From Nocardioides cavernae (lineage in GTDB: Bacteria; Actinomycetota; Actinomycetes; Propionibacteriales; Nocardioidaceae), in the NCBI RefSeq assembly GCF_013410035.1, contig NZ_JACCBW010000002.1, positions 1,054,001 to 1,118,000 of the forward strand: 64,000 nucleotides of DNA. The letters run 5' to 3'. The notes under the pieces were generated by a model. The model did no database searches. It was not told where the DNA came from and saw only the letters and a list, made by a program, of their open reading frames with translations. Both the position numbers and the translations under genes were made by a program. Shown piece after piece: positions 35,297 through 44,715 of the stretch; position 1 is the first letter of the stretch; each line of letters begins with the position of its first letter.

Positions 35297-36958
35297 GACC
35301 TGGAGCCTGACCGTCGTCACGGGGTTCTCGAAGCGGCTCAGCGCGATGCTGACCTGCACCTCCCACTCGCCGGGCCGCGGCACGACCACCTTCCCGCGGT
35401 AGGTGCCCGCGGCGATCGGCGTGACGGTGACCGTGCCGATGTCGAGACCCTCGGTGCGGAGCTCGACGACCGGGTTCACCGGCGGGTCGTACGGCTCGCC
35501 GGCCGCGTCCTGCACCTGCACCAGCAGGGTGTTGCTACCGGTGCGGCGGGGGTCCATCACGGCCAGGACCCGCAGGTCTCCGGCGGTCGCGGCACCCACG
35601 CCGGTCGCGCCGGGGGCGACCGTGACCGGTGCGGGGCGCGGCGACTGGTTGACGAGGAAGCCGGTGACGCCGAGCAGGACGACGAGGAGCACCGCCTCCA
35701 CCCGCACCGTGCGGGTCACGATCGCCGCGGCCCGCCCGCGGTCGGTGAAGCCGGTGGCCGCCTGAACGGCGGGCAGGGTGCGCCAGCGGTTCCAGCCCCC
35801 GATGGCGGCGACCGTGACGGCGATGCCGATCTTGGCCAGCAGGAGCCAGCCGTACGTCGTCTCGACGAAGGCCGCCCAGGACCCGAGGATGCGCCAGGAC
35901 AGGAACGCGCCGGCGCCGGCCACGACCAGGAGCGCGAAGCCCGCCGCGGTCGAGAACCTGGCGAGCGTCTGCGCGGCCAGCAACTCACGACCGGCGAGGG
36001 CGCGCAGGCTGAGCACGAGGCCGACGAGGCCGCCCAGCCAGATCGCGCCCGCGGTCACGTGCATGACGTCCCACGTGACGAGCACGGGGGACGGGGCGAA
36101 GGCGCGGGTGTGGCCGACCATCGACGGGCCGGCGAGCGCGAGCACGGCGCCGACGCCGAGGACCCGCGCGGCCGTGTCGTCCGGGGGGCGGTCGGTCAGG
36201 GTGCGGACGACGACGCCGAGGCCCACCAGGACCAGGGCGGCGGCGACCAGCTCGTTGGTGACCAGCCCGACGTCGAAGGCGCCTGCCACGTCCGTCAGCT
36301 CGAGGCCCTGGCCGTAGACCGCCGCGATCGGCACCTGGAGGACGACGCCGACGGCCGCGGCCACGGAGGCGTACGCCACCAGCCGGCGCAGCCGGGCGCG
36401 CACCTCGGTGCCGGGCCAGGCGCGCGGCAGCACGAGGGCCACGAAGAGGGCGAGACCGCCGGCGAGCAGCAGCCCGACGAGGCTGACGACGGTGACCACG
36501 TCGCGCAGCACCCGGACCACCGCGGACGAGGTCTCCGGCTCGGGCGGGGGTGCCACGCTGGCGCTCGGTGCGCCGACGGAGAAGGTCAGGGCGCCGGAGA
36601 TGGGGTGGCCGTCGCCGGAGAGGACGTTCCACGACACGACGTAGGTGCCGTCGGCGAGGTCGGCCGCACCGGTGAGCCCGACCGTGACCTCGGCGCCGTT
36701 GGCGCCGGCCGTCGACGCGACCGGGTCGCCCGTCGCGTCGTAGACCGCGATCTCCTGCGAGGTCAGCCGGACGGGCTCGTTGAACGTGAGGGTGACCGTC
36801 TCCGGGGCCACCTCGACCACGGCACCCTCGGCCGGGTCGGTCTCGACCAGCTCGGCGTGGGCGGCGGCGGGTGACGCGCCGAGCACGACCTGCAGGAGAC
36901 AGAGCGCGAGCGCGACCAGCGCGGCAGCGACCCGCGCCGGTCGCGTCGCGTGCCTCAC
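35288..36958 (-). CDS. copCD: CopC-CopD copper resistance/uptake fusion protein
   Basis: A 556-residue membrane protein fusing a periplasmic-type CopC copper-binding domain to a CopD membrane domain. After the signal peptide the mature N-terminus begins at AHAELVETDPAEG; its first histidine, together with the later DGHPISG histidine, is the expected Cu(II) site. CopD (about 150-430) has eight or more helices with histidines in MVGHTRAF and WDVMHVTAGAIWLGGL. A final YtkA-like beta domain (about 445-556) follows. Fusions of this type are common in actinobacteria and may import copper. It starts with ATG overlapping the YcnI gene stop (ATGA). Confidence 0.92.
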   Translation of the reverse strand: MRHATRPARVAAALVALALCLLQVVLGASPAAAHAELVETDPAEGAVVEVAPETVTLTFNEPVRLTSQEIAVYDATGDPVASTAGANGAEVTVGLTGAADLADGTYVVSWNVLSGDGHPISGALTFSVGAPSASVAPPPEPETSSAVVRVLRDVVTVVSLVGLLLAGGLALFVALVLPRAWPGTEVRARLRRLVAYASVAAAVGVVLQVPIAAVYGQGLELTDVAGAFDVGLVTNELVAAALVLVGLGVVVRTLTDRPPDDTAARVLGVGAVLALAGPSMVGHTRAFAPSPVLVTWDVMHVTAGAIWLGGLVGLVLSLRALAGRELLAAQTLARFSTAAGFALLVVAGAGAFLSWRILGSWAAFVETTYGWLLLAKIGIAVTVAAIGGWNRWRTLPAVQAATGFTDRGRAAAIVTRTVRVEAVLLVVLLGVTGFLVNQSPRPAPVTVAPGATGVGAATAGDLRVLAVMDPRRTGSNTLLVQVQDAAGEPYDPPVNPVVELRTEGLDIGTVTVTPIAAGTYRGKVVVPRPGEWEVQVSIALSRFENPVTTVRLQVSR

Positions 36959-37692
36959 GAGGTCGTGCGCGTCCTGGCCAGGGCGAGACCGCCGGCGACC
37001 AGCCCGAGCAGCCCGGCGACCAGACCGGCCCAGCCGAGGGCCGAGGAGCCGTCGTCCCCGGCGTCGGCGGCCTGCCCGGCGGGCTCCGAGGTCTCGGACG
37101 TCGCGGAGGTGGACTCCGCGGTCGACGCGTCGTCGCCGTGGCCCTCGCCGCTCGCCGCAGTGATCTCGAACGCCGGGGCAGGCGTCTCGAGCTCGTCGGC
37201 GTCCTGGCCGTCGGCCGGGACCTGCGTCCAGCCGGTCTCGCCCTCCTCGCAGGTCTGGACGGTGGGGAAGGCGAGGGTCTCGCCCTCGGCGTCGGGCAGC
37301 TGGAAGGACAGCTCGAAAGCGTCGCGCTGCCCGTCGGGGAGCGGCGTCGTGGCGGTGTAGACGATCGACGCGGTGCGCTCGGTGACCTCGTTGCCGTGCG
37401 CGTCGGTGACCGGGTCGGCGAGCTTCTCGGTGGTCTTCTCGACGTCGTAGAACGGGTTGCGGCTCGGGGTCACCGACAGCACCGACTCGGGGACCTGGAT
37501 CTCGAGCTTCGTGGTGGGCGAGCCCTCGCAGCCGTGGCCGACGCTGAAGGTGACGACGGTGTACGCGCCGGCGGCAGCGGTCGACGGCGTGGCGGTGACG
37601 TGGGCGCTCGCCGGGGCGACGAGGGAGAGGGCGATGGCCGCGGTGGCGACCGGGAGCGCGCCGAGGCGCGCGAACGTACGGGCGGTGGACAT
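36955..37692 (-). CDS. ycnI: YcnI-family copper-binding membrane-anchored protein
   Basis: A 245-residue exported protein of the YcnI (DUF1775) family. The signal peptide ends ASA and the mature protein starts HVTATPSTAAAG, its N-terminal histidine being the copper ligand known for YcnI. GHGCEGSPTTKLEIQVPESV and GWTQVPADG are also family features. A serine/alanine/glutamate-rich linker (about 180-215) leads to one C-terminal helix and a basic tail. The ATG has GGAG 5 bases upstream. It overlaps CopC-CopD by 4 bases; in Bacillus, ycnI is likewise next to the copCD-like ycnJ. A role as copper chaperone to CopCD is inferred. Confidence 0.9.
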   Translation of the reverse strand: MSTARTFARLGALPVATAAIALSLVAPASAHVTATPSTAAAGAYTVVTFSVGHGCEGSPTTKLEIQVPESVLSVTPSRNPFYDVEKTTEKLADPVTDAHGNEVTERTASIVYTATTPLPDGQRDAFELSFQLPDAEGETLAFPTVQTCEEGETGWTQVPADGQDADELETPAPAFEITAASGEGHGDDASTAESTSATSETSEPAGQAADAGDDGSSALGWAGLVAGLLGLVAGGLALARTRTTS

Positions 37693-37753
37693 GGTTCTCC
37701 TGGTGGGTGGTGCGGGTCTGGGGTCGCGGGTGCCGCCCGGGCCCGGACCGGGC

Positions 37754-38296
37754 TCAGGACGGCAGGACCGCCAGGGGTGGTCCGCGCCGGGGCGCGACCA
37801 GGAGGTGGACGAGCGAGGGGACGGCCGGGGCGTCGCCCGGGCCCGGGAGGTGGGGCGCGACCGGGAGGGCGGCACGCGCGCGCAGCGTGACGGCGTACGA
37901 CGCCGCACGTCGGCCCGCCCACCACAGCACCGCAGTGAGCAGGGTGACGAACGTGTGGGCCGCGAGCATCTGCCAGGTCCAGCCGTCCGGGGCCGCCGTG
38001 GCGGCTGCGGTCGTGTGGTCGTGGCCGGCGACGAGGCCGAAGGACTCGTGCACCCCCAGCTGGGACGCGGCGACCAGCGGCAGCATCGCCCGCGTCGGCA
38101 CGTCGCGCCGGAAGGCGAGCACGCTCCCGGCGAGGACGACCGCAGCGACGAGGGCGAGGCCGGGGCCGGTCGGGACGCTGCCGCCGGCCCACGTGTGGGC
38201 GGCCGCAGCGCCGGCGACGGCGAGGACGGTGGCCGCGGCGGCGCGCGCGAGGGCGTACGGCGCACGCGCGCGCACCACCCTCGTCTCCAGCGTCAC
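37754..38296 (-). CDS. Uncharacterised histidine-containing membrane protein
   Basis: A 180-residue membrane protein with four or five helices and several histidines near helix ends (AAAAHTWAGG, LGVHESFGLVAGHDHTT, MLAAHTFVTLL, APHLPG, LVHLLVAPRRG). It precedes ycnI and copCD on the same strand by 61 bases, so it is probably the first gene of the copper operon. I do not recognise a named domain. The start is taken as GTG 38296, with weak evidence. A metal-handling role is inferred only from context and histidine content. Confidence 0.65.
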   Translation of the reverse strand: MTLETRVVRARAPYALARAAAATVLAVAGAAAAHTWAGGSVPTGPGLALVAAVVLAGSVLAFRRDVPTRAMLPLVAASQLGVHESFGLVAGHDHTTAAATAAPDGWTWQMLAAHTFVTLLTAVLWWAGRRAASYAVTLRARAALPVAPHLPGPGDAPAVPSLVHLLVAPRRGPPLAVLPS

Positions 38297-38330
38297 ACCG
38301 TCATGGTCCCAGACGCGGGCGGCGACGGGA

Positions 38331-38780
38331 CTACCAGCCGTGCCGCCCCCGCGGACGCCGGTAGTCGGTCGGTCCCTGGGCCGGTCCGTGGGCCGGTCCG
38401 TGCGCCGGAGCGCACGCCGTGCCCCGACGGCGCCCCATGAAGAACATCAGCGGGAACACCAGCACCCACACCGGCGCCTCGAACAGGATGCTGAGCGCGA
38501 CGAGGAGCATCAGGACCGGCAGCAGCGGGAGCCGGAGGCGACGACCGGCCGGGCCGGACGCGCGGGCCGGCGGACGCGGCGCCCGCGGCGCCTCGGGACG
38601 CGGCAGGTCGCCGAAGAGCATCGCCAGGTCGGCTCGCGTCCGTGCGGTCCAGATGGCGTCGAGCCGCTCGTCGTACTCCTCGTGGTCGAGCCGGCCGTCC
38701 GCGTAGTGCAGCGCGAGGTCGGCCATCGCGCGCTCGCGGTCGGCGTCGGAGATGCGCAGCCGGGGGTCCGGGCGGTTCAT
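38331..38780 (-). CDS. DUF1707 membrane protein
   Basis: A 149-residue protein. The N-terminal DUF1707 domain (about 6-60) reads RISDADRERAMADLALHYADGRLDHEEYDERLDAIWTARTRADLAMLFGDLP in pieces. Two close hydrophobic helices follow (about 82-116). The tail is rich in His-Gly-Pro-Ala repeats. DUF1707 proteins are actinobacterial and often sit next to PadR or other envelope regulators; function unknown. The ATG at 38780 overlaps the PadR stop by ATGA, so both belong to one operon. Confidence 0.85.
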   Translation of the reverse strand: MNRPDPRLRISDADRERAMADLALHYADGRLDHEEYDERLDAIWTARTRADLAMLFGDLPRPEAPRAPRPPARASGPAGRRLRLPLLPVLMLLVALSILFEAPVWVLVFPLMFFMGRRRGTACAPAHGPAHGPAQGPTDYRRPRGRHGW

Positions 38781-39490
38781 CGCTCGGCGTCCCGTCCGTC
38801 CGCGAGGATGCCGTAGAGCCGGCGACGGGTGTCGACGAGCACGTCCAGCGCGGCGCGCTTCTGCTGGTCGGACCCCTGGGTGGCGAGCTGCCAGACCGCG
38901 CTGACGACCTGACCGATCTCGCTCTTGATGTCGGCGTGGCCGGACGGCTGGTCGGCGACCGGCTCGTCGTGCCGCGCGAACGGCGCCCAGACGGCGGCGA
39001 GGTCGTCGCCGTGGCCCTCGGCCCACTGCACGCCGGCGTCGCTCAGCCGGATCGTGCGACGTCCGCGCTCGTCGTCGGACTCGACGAGGCCCTCGTCCTG
39101 GAGCTGCTGGATCGTCGGGTAGACCGAGCCGGGGGAGGGGCGCCACTCGCCATTGCTGAGCTCGGCGATCTCCTGGATGACCTGGTAGCCGTTGATCGGC
39201 TCGTCGGCGGTGCGGGCACGGTGCAGCACGTCGATGATCGCCGTGCGGACGTCACCGCGGCGCACCTTGGGCCCGCGCTGCTGCGGGCGCTGCGGCGTGG
39301 TGGCGAAGCCGAGCAGCTCGCCGAGCCACGGCGGCGGCCCGCTTGCCCGTCGCCCGCGGGACGGGGCGCCGCTGAAGGCCTGTCCCCAGCCGGACCAGTC
39401 GTTGCCGCCCGGGCGGCGGTAGTCACGCTCGCTGCGGGCGTTGTCGTCGTCGTTGCCGGGCCAGTCGGCCCCGGGCCAGTGGTGTCCCAC
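38777..39490 (-). CDS. PadR-family transcriptional regulator
   Basis: A 237-residue repressor. A disordered N-terminal region of about 75 residues (GHHWPGADWPG, then glycine/asparagine-rich) precedes the PadR winged helix (about 78-150) with the signature WRPSPGSVYPTIQQLQDEGLV. A C-terminal helix bundle completes the dimer. The GTG start has GGGAG 7 bases upstream. Three TATCG repeats spaced about one helical turn lie 41-66 bases upstream of the start, a likely autoregulatory operator. PadR proteins typically repress a nearby membrane protein or pump; here the DUF1707 gene is co-transcribed. Confidence 0.9.
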   Translation of the reverse strand: MGHHWPGADWPGNDDDNARSERDYRRPGGNDWSGWGQAFSGAPSRGRRASGPPPWLGELLGFATTPQRPQQRGPKVRRGDVRTAIIDVLHRARTADEPINGYQVIQEIAELSNGEWRPSPGSVYPTIQQLQDEGLVESDDERGRRTIRLSDAGVQWAEGHGDDLAAVWAPFARHDEPVADQPSGHADIKSEIGQVVSAVWQLATQGSDQQKRAALDVLVDTRRRLYGILADGRDAER

Positions 39491-39530
39491 GTCGTTGCTC
39501 CCTCAGTGAAGTGGTGGTGTGCTGGTGATG

Positions 39531-39556
39531 TATCGGTGACCTATCGCGATATATCG
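39531..39556. promoter_or_regulatory. Putative PadR operator
   Basis: TATCG occurs at 39531, 39542 and 39552, about one helical turn apart, and two overlapping perfect palindromes are present: TATCGCGATA (39542-39551) and CGATATATCG (39547-39556). This is the most AT-rich stretch of the PadR/FecCD divergent gap. A PadR dimer pair is the most likely ligand. Confidence 0.6.
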
Positions 39557-39606
39557 TGAGCGTACGCCGAGGGTGGGGGCCGCACAAGAGACCCGTCCCG
39601 TGTCGC

Positions 39607-39636
39607 TAGGGTGTTGTTGTTGCAAGTTGTTCGCAA
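39607..39636 (+). promoter_or_regulatory. Promoter with Nur-box-like palindrome upstream of fecCD genes
   Basis: TAGGGT at 39607-39612 is a likely -10 with transcription start near 39619. Overlapping that start is TTGCAA-GTTGT-TCGCAA at 39620-39636, inside a longer inverted repeat TTGTTGC (39617-39623) / GCAACAA (39633-39639). As I recall it, the Streptomyces Nur (nickel-responsive Fur family) box is tTGCaa-N5-ttGCAA; this site differs at one weakly conserved position. A metal-loaded repressor here would switch off the transporter operon. Confidence 0.55.
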
Positions 39637-39665
39637 CAAGGGGCATCGAGTCGAGGGGGTACGGC

Positions 39666-40757
39666 GTGGCGTCGCAGGGCACGGCGGTGCTGCACGCGGG
39701 GGACCCGCTCGGGCTGGACGCGCTGCGCCGGCGCACGACCCTGTGGACCGTCGGCCTCGGCCTCGGCCTGGTCGCGACGGTCCTGGCCGGCGTCGGCATC
39801 GGTGCCGTCTCCGTGCCCGCGACCACGGTGGCCGAGGTCGTCGGCCACCACCTGCTCGGCTGGCCGGGCGAGCGCACCTGGTCCGCGGCGGTCGACGCCA
39901 TTGTCTGGCAGGTACGCCTGCCGCGGGTGCTGCTCGGCGTGCTCGTGGGTGCGGGGCTGGCGATCTGCGGCGTCGCGCTGCAGGCGATGGTGCGCAACGT
40001 CCTTGCCGACCCCTACCTGCTCGGGGTCAACTCCGGGGCCTCGAGCGGAGCGGCCGCCGCGATCCTCTTCGGGGTCGGCGCCGGGTTCGCCGAGCACGCC
40101 CTGCAGGTGACGGCGTTCCTCGGCGCGCTGGCGGCGTCCCTGCTGGTCTTCCTCGTCGCCCGCAGCGCCGGCCGGGTCACCTCCGTCCGCATCCTGCTGG
40201 CCGGCGTGGCCGTCGGCTACGCCCTGTACGCCCTCACCAGCTTCCTCATCTTCGCCTCGGGCTCGGCCGAGGGCGCCCGCTCCGTGATGTTCTGGCTGCT
40301 CGGCTCGCTCGGCCTCGCCCGCTGGGGGCTGCCACTCGCCGTCGTGGCGGTCGTCGTCGGCGGCGTCACCCTGCTCCTCACGGTGTGGGGGCGGCGGCTG
40401 GACGCGCTCGCGGTCGGCGACGAGACCGCCCACACGCTCGGCGTACGACCCGAGCGCCTGCGGCTGCAGCTGCTCGTCGCGGTCGCGCTGTGCGTCGGGG
40501 TCGTGGTCTCGGCCGCCGGCAGCATCGGCTTCGTCGGGCTGGTGGTGCCCCACCTCGCGCGCCGGGCCGTCGGCGGTGGCCACGTCCGCGTGGTCGGCGT
40601 CGCCGCGCTGATGGGCGCGATCCTGCTCGTGTGGGCCGACGTGCTCGCGCGGACGCTGTTCGCCCCGCAGGAGATCCCGATCGGGATCATCACCTCGCTC
40701 GTCGGCGCCCCGTTCCTGCTCGTCCTCGTCCGCCGCCTCCACGCCACCGCGTCCTAG
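39666..40757 (+). CDS. FecCD-family ABC importer permease
   Basis: A 363-residue permease of the iron-siderophore, heme, cobalamin and related metal-chelate importers (BtuC/FecCD fold) with nine to ten helices. VRLPRVLLGVLVGAGLAICGVALQAMVRNVLADPYLLGVNSGAS is the diagnostic segment (about 85-128). GSIGFVGLVVPHLARR is the coupling-helix region contacting the ATPase. The GTG at 39666 has a GAGGGGG ribosome site about 7 bases upstream. It is first in a four-gene operon with a binding protein, an ATPase and a methyltransferase. The cargo is not defined by sequence; the operator suggests nickel, cobalt or a metal chelate. Confidence 0.9.
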   Translation: MASQGTAVLHAGDPLGLDALRRRTTLWTVGLGLGLVATVLAGVGIGAVSVPATTVAEVVGHHLLGWPGERTWSAAVDAIVWQVRLPRVLLGVLVGAGLAICGVALQAMVRNVLADPYLLGVNSGASSGAAAAILFGVGAGFAEHALQVTAFLGALAASLLVFLVARSAGRVTSVRILLAGVAVGYALYALTSFLIFASGSAEGARSVMFWLLGSLGLARWGLPLAVVAVVVGGVTLLLTVWGRRLDALAVGDETAHTLGVRPERLRLQLLVAVALCVGVVVSAAGSIGFVGLVVPHLARRAVGGGHVRVVGVAALMGAILLVWADVLARTLFAPQEIPIGIITSLVGAPFLLVLVRRLHATAS

Positions 40758-40772
40758 CCCAGGAGAACTCCC

Positions 40773-41767
40773 GTGCGCCTCGTCCCGACCCGTGTCGCCG
40801 CCGCCCTGCTGCTCGCCGGGGGCCTCACCGCCTGCGGCGCCGGGTCCGGCGACGGCGAGCCCACGTCGACCGGCACCGGCTCCTACCCGCTCACGATCGA
40901 GAACTGCGGGGCCGACGTCACCTTCGACGCGGCCCCCGAGCGGCTCGTGCTGCTCAAGAGCTCGGCCGTGCCCTACCTCCACGAGCTCGGCGTGATGGAC
41001 CGGGTGACGGCACGCGCGGGGGCGTACCCCGAGGAGTACTACGACGACGAGACCCTCGCCGAGCTCGAGGACATCCCGCTGCTCACCGACCAGATGGACA
41101 GCAGCGGTCACCTGCAGATCTCCCAGGAGGTCGTCATCTCGCAGGAGCCCGACCTCGTCCTCGGCCAGGTGGACAACCTGTCCCGCGACACCCTCGGCGC
41201 GGTCGGCATCCCGCTGCTGGAGGAGCCCGCGCTCTGCGAGACCGGCGCGCCCAAGGCGTCGTTCGAGGACGTGTACGCCCAGCTCGAGGCGTACGGCCGG
41301 GTCTTCGGCCGCGACGCGGAGGCACAGGAGGCGATCGCCGACCTCGAGGCCGACCTCGCCGAGACCACCGCGGGGGTCGGCGACGGGACCGGCCGCACGG
41401 CAGCCGTGCTCTACCCGACGGTGGGCGGCGGCACGACGTATGCCTACGGCACCCTCAGCATGGCCCACCCCCAGCTCGAGGCGGCCGGCTTCGAGAACGC
41501 CTTCGGCGACGTCGACGAGCGCGTCTTCGAAGTCACCCTCGAGGAGCTCCTCGGCCGCGACCCCGACGTCCTCGTCTTGCTGCACAGCGAGGGCGAGCCC
41601 GGGCCCGTCGAGGACGCGATCGCCGGCCTGCCCGGGGCCGACGAGCTCACCGCGGTGCGCAACGGCGACGTGATGACGCAGCTCTTCAACTTCACCGAGC
41701 CGCCCAGCCCGCTGGCCTTCGAAGGCCTCGCGAGGATCGTGGAGCGGTTCGGACAGGGAGCGGGATC

Positions 41768-41771
<4 letters not shown>
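40773..41771 (+). CDS. ABC importer substrate-binding lipoprotein (FecB/BtuF-like)
   Basis: A 332-residue lipoprotein with signal peptide MRLVPTRVAAALLLAGGLTAC, Cys21 being lipidated. It has the class III binding-protein fold: ENCGADVTFDAAPERLVLLKSSAVPYLHELGVMDRV at the N-terminal lobe and ISQEPDLVLGQVDN. Two cysteines (ENCG and ALCETG) may form a disulfide. No clear siderophore or heme motif is seen. The GTG start has AGGAGA 6 bases upstream. It overlaps the ATPase gene by GTGA, so importer subunits are made together. Confidence 0.88.
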
Positions 41772-42564
<793 letters not shown>

Positions 42565-42568
<4 letters not shown>

Positions 42569-43257
42569 CCGACCCGACCGCCTCCTTCCAGGCTTCGATC
42601 AACGAGTACTGGACCGAGCGCGCCCCGGACTACGACGCCTACCAGCAGCGTCCCGAGCGCCGCGACCTCGACGTGGAGGTGTGGGGCCGCATCTGGTCGG
42701 CCGCCCTTCCGCCGGCACCCGCCGACGTGCTCGACGTCGGCACGGGCAGCGGACACGTCGCGCGACTCGTCGCCTCCCTGGGGCACCGCGTCACCGGGAT
42801 CGACCTCGCCGACGGGATGCTGGAGATCGCCCGGGAGCACGCCGCGCGCGACGCCCACCCGCCTCGCTTCCTGGCCGGTGACGCCGTCGCCCCGGACTTC
42901 CCCGAGGGGTCCTTCGACGCGGTGGTGGGGCGCTACGTGATGTGGACCCTGCGCGACCCCGAGGCCGCGGTCGCGAACTGGGTGCGCCTGCTGCGGCCCG
43001 GTGGCGTGGTCGTGATGGCGGACAGCACGTGGTTCACCGATGGATTCGGGAACCTGTACGGCGATCGGCCCGACGGTCACCTGCCGCTCGCCGACGCGCG
43101 CTCGATCGAGGAGGTCGCGGACGCGCTGCGCCGCGGCGGGCTCATCGACGTGACCGTCACGCCGCTCGACGACGTGCTCGAGCTCGACCGCACTCACGGC
43201 GTCGCGCCCGGCCACGACGTGCAGCTGCAGCACCTGCTCGTCGGGCGGCGCGGCTAG
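42565..43257 (+). CDS. Class I SAM-dependent methyltransferase
   Basis: A 230-residue methyltransferase with the type 11 fold. The SAM-binding motif I is DVLDVGTGSGHVARL (about 54-68), the acidic ribose-binding end is VTGIDLADGMLEIA, and the later VGRYVMWTLRDPEAAVANWVRLLRPGGVVVM is typical. It is translationally coupled (ATGA) to the FecBCD-type importer, so it probably modifies the imported ligand or a metallophore. The acceptor is unknown. This is the last gene of the operon; a hairpin follows at 43402-43442. Confidence 0.87.
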
Positions 43258-43401
43258 GCAGAGCTCGACGCCGTCCTCGACGGCCCGGCCACCGCGGTTG
43301 CCGGCTCGGGCTGGATCCGGGTCGGGCCGGTGTGGTCGACGAGGTGGGTCACGCCGCGGGGCGTGCGCCAGAGGTGGCGCCCCTTCCGGTTCCTCGCGGA
43401 G

Positions 43402-43442
43402 TGCGGTCCTGGTGACGTACCTGGTACGTCAGCAAGACCGCA
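43402..43442. terminator. Stem-loop between convergent operons
   Basis: An outer stem TGCGGTC (43402-43408) / GACCGCA (43436-43442), a symmetric 4x4 internal loop, and an inner dyad TGACGTACC-t-GGTACGTCA (43413-43431). It lies in the 224-base gap (43258-43481) between the importer operon and the convergent LCP gene and probably terminates both. The rest of the gap shows nothing recognisable. Confidence 0.55.
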
Positions 43443-43481
43443 ATGGCCGCGGAGAAGTCGCACGCCCGGCGCGGCCAGCCC

Positions 43482-44690
43482 CTACCGCGCCCGCCCCGTC
43501 GGCGTGCAGGCCTGCTTGGGCACCGACTCGTCGTTCCGGATCGCCTTGAACAGCGCGGGCGCCCGGTCGGGGTCGGCGATGATCCGGTTGGGGTCGCTGG
43601 GAGCCGGGAGGTTGGGCATCGTGCAGGTCTGGCTCTCGCCGGTCATGGCCAGCGCGAAGCGACCCAGGTCGAGGGGGTTCATGTCCTCGTCGATGCGGAT
43701 GGCGCCGGTCGCGGCGTCGTTGATCTGCCAGTAGCGGACCGGGTTCACGAAGGTCCACGGGGACAGCGCCTCGTCGCCGATCGCGCTGATCACCTCGCGC
43801 TGGCGGGCGACCCGGTCGAGGTCGCTCAGCGCGGTGACGTGTCGCGAGCGGGAGTACGCCAGCGCGGTGATGCCGTCGACCTCCTGGCAGCCCTTCGTGA
43901 TGTCGAGGCGGGCGAGCGGGTCCTTCATGTCCTGCGTCGGGCAGATCTCCACGCCGCCGAAGGCGTCGACGGTGTTGATGACGCTGCCGAAGCCGAGCTC
44001 GACGTAGTGGTCGATGTGGATGCCGGTCAGCGCCTCCACCCGCTGCACCAGCAGCGGCGCCCCGCCGCTCGCGAAGGCCGCGTTGATCATCTGGGCGCCG
44101 CCGTCGGGGACCTCGACGAGGGTGTCGCGGGGGATCGACATCATCGTGCGGCCGCCGGAGCCGGTGTGCAGCACGATGATGGTGTCGGTGTTGGTGCCCC
44201 CGCGCTCCGGGGTGTCGAGCACCTCGCGCTGCTCGTCGGTGAGGTCGTCGGCCTTGTCCGAGCCGACGATCAGGTAGTTGGTGCCCGGCTGGTCGTCGGG
44301 ACGGTTGCCGTCGGGGGCCGCGTCGACCTTGTCGATCTTGGTCCAGTGGTAGAGCGGGACGCCGATCAGGTAGACGAGGACCAGCAGGAGCAGCAGCGGG
44401 ATGAACCCCAGCCGGAACCGACGCCGCTTCCTGGGCCGCGACGGGGGTGAGGAGGCGGGCGCGGCAGGCGTACGCCCGCGTCCGGGCGGCGTGGCACCGG
44501 CGCCGGCAGCGGACCCGCGGGCCTCACGGCGCGCCACCGGCATCACCCGGGTCTCGTCCGGGCCGGCCGACTGCGCCTCGACGCGCTGGGTGGCGTCGCT
44601 CGACGGGGCCTTCGACCGGCTCCCGTAGAGCCAGTCGTACTCGGGCGTTCCCTTCTCGGGCATCCCGGAGCCCTGCGGACGATCAGCCAT
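43482..44690 (-). CDS. LytR-CpsA-Psr (LCP) family glycopolymer ligase
   Basis: A 402-residue LCP protein, the family that links wall teichoic acids, arabinogalactan and other polymers from lipid carriers to peptidoglycan. A cytoplasmic N-terminal tail with the actinobacterial EYDWLYG motif (17-23) leads to one helix (about 94-113). The LCP domain follows: NYLIVGSDKADD, GGTNTDTIIVLHT, SIPRDTLVEVP with the conserved arginine, and AYSRSRHVTALSDLDRVARQREV with the paired arginines that bind the lipid pyrophosphate. By position near TIGR03089 and F420 genes it resembles Rv3267 (CpsA). It starts at ATG 44690, divergent from the thioesterase gene. Confidence 0.92.
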   Translation of the reverse strand: MADRPQGSGMPEKGTPEYDWLYGSRSKAPSSDATQRVEAQSAGPDETRVMPVARREARGSAAGAGATPPGRGRTPAAPASSPPSRPRKRRRFRLGFIPLLLLLVLVYLIGVPLYHWTKIDKVDAAPDGNRPDDQPGTNYLIVGSDKADDLTDEQREVLDTPERGGTNTDTIIVLHTGSGGRTMMSIPRDTLVEVPDGGAQMINAAFASGGAPLLVQRVEALTGIHIDHYVELGFGSVINTVDAFGGVEICPTQDMKDPLARLDITKGCQEVDGITALAYSRSRHVTALSDLDRVARQREVISAIGDEALSPWTFVNPVRYWQINDAATGAIRIDEDMNPLDLGRFALAMTGESQTCTMPNLPAPSDPNRIIADPDRAPALFKAIRNDESVPKQACTPTGRAR

Positions 44691-44698
44691 GACGAGGG

Positions 44699-44708
44699 AC
44701 GCTACCGT
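44699..44708. promoter_or_regulatory. Overlapping divergent -10 elements
   Basis: ACGCTACCGT contains TAGCGT on the minus strand (44699-44704), ending 8 bases before the LCP start, and TACCGT on the plus strand (44703-44708), ending 7 bases before the thioesterase start. The two hexamers share a TA, so the two polymerases could not bind together. Confidence 0.5.
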
Positions 44709-44715
44709 GCCGACC

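Noticed and set aside
39617..39639. The palindrome before fecCD as a DtxR/IdeR iron box
   Set aside because: The IdeR consensus is built on TTAGGTTAGCCTAACC-like halves; TTGCAA/GCAA halves do not fit it, while a Nur-type box does.
43298..43734. Small plus-strand frames in the gap after the methyltransferase
   Set aside because: They run into the LCP gene on the other strand, have no ribosome site, and span the stem-loop at 43402-43442.
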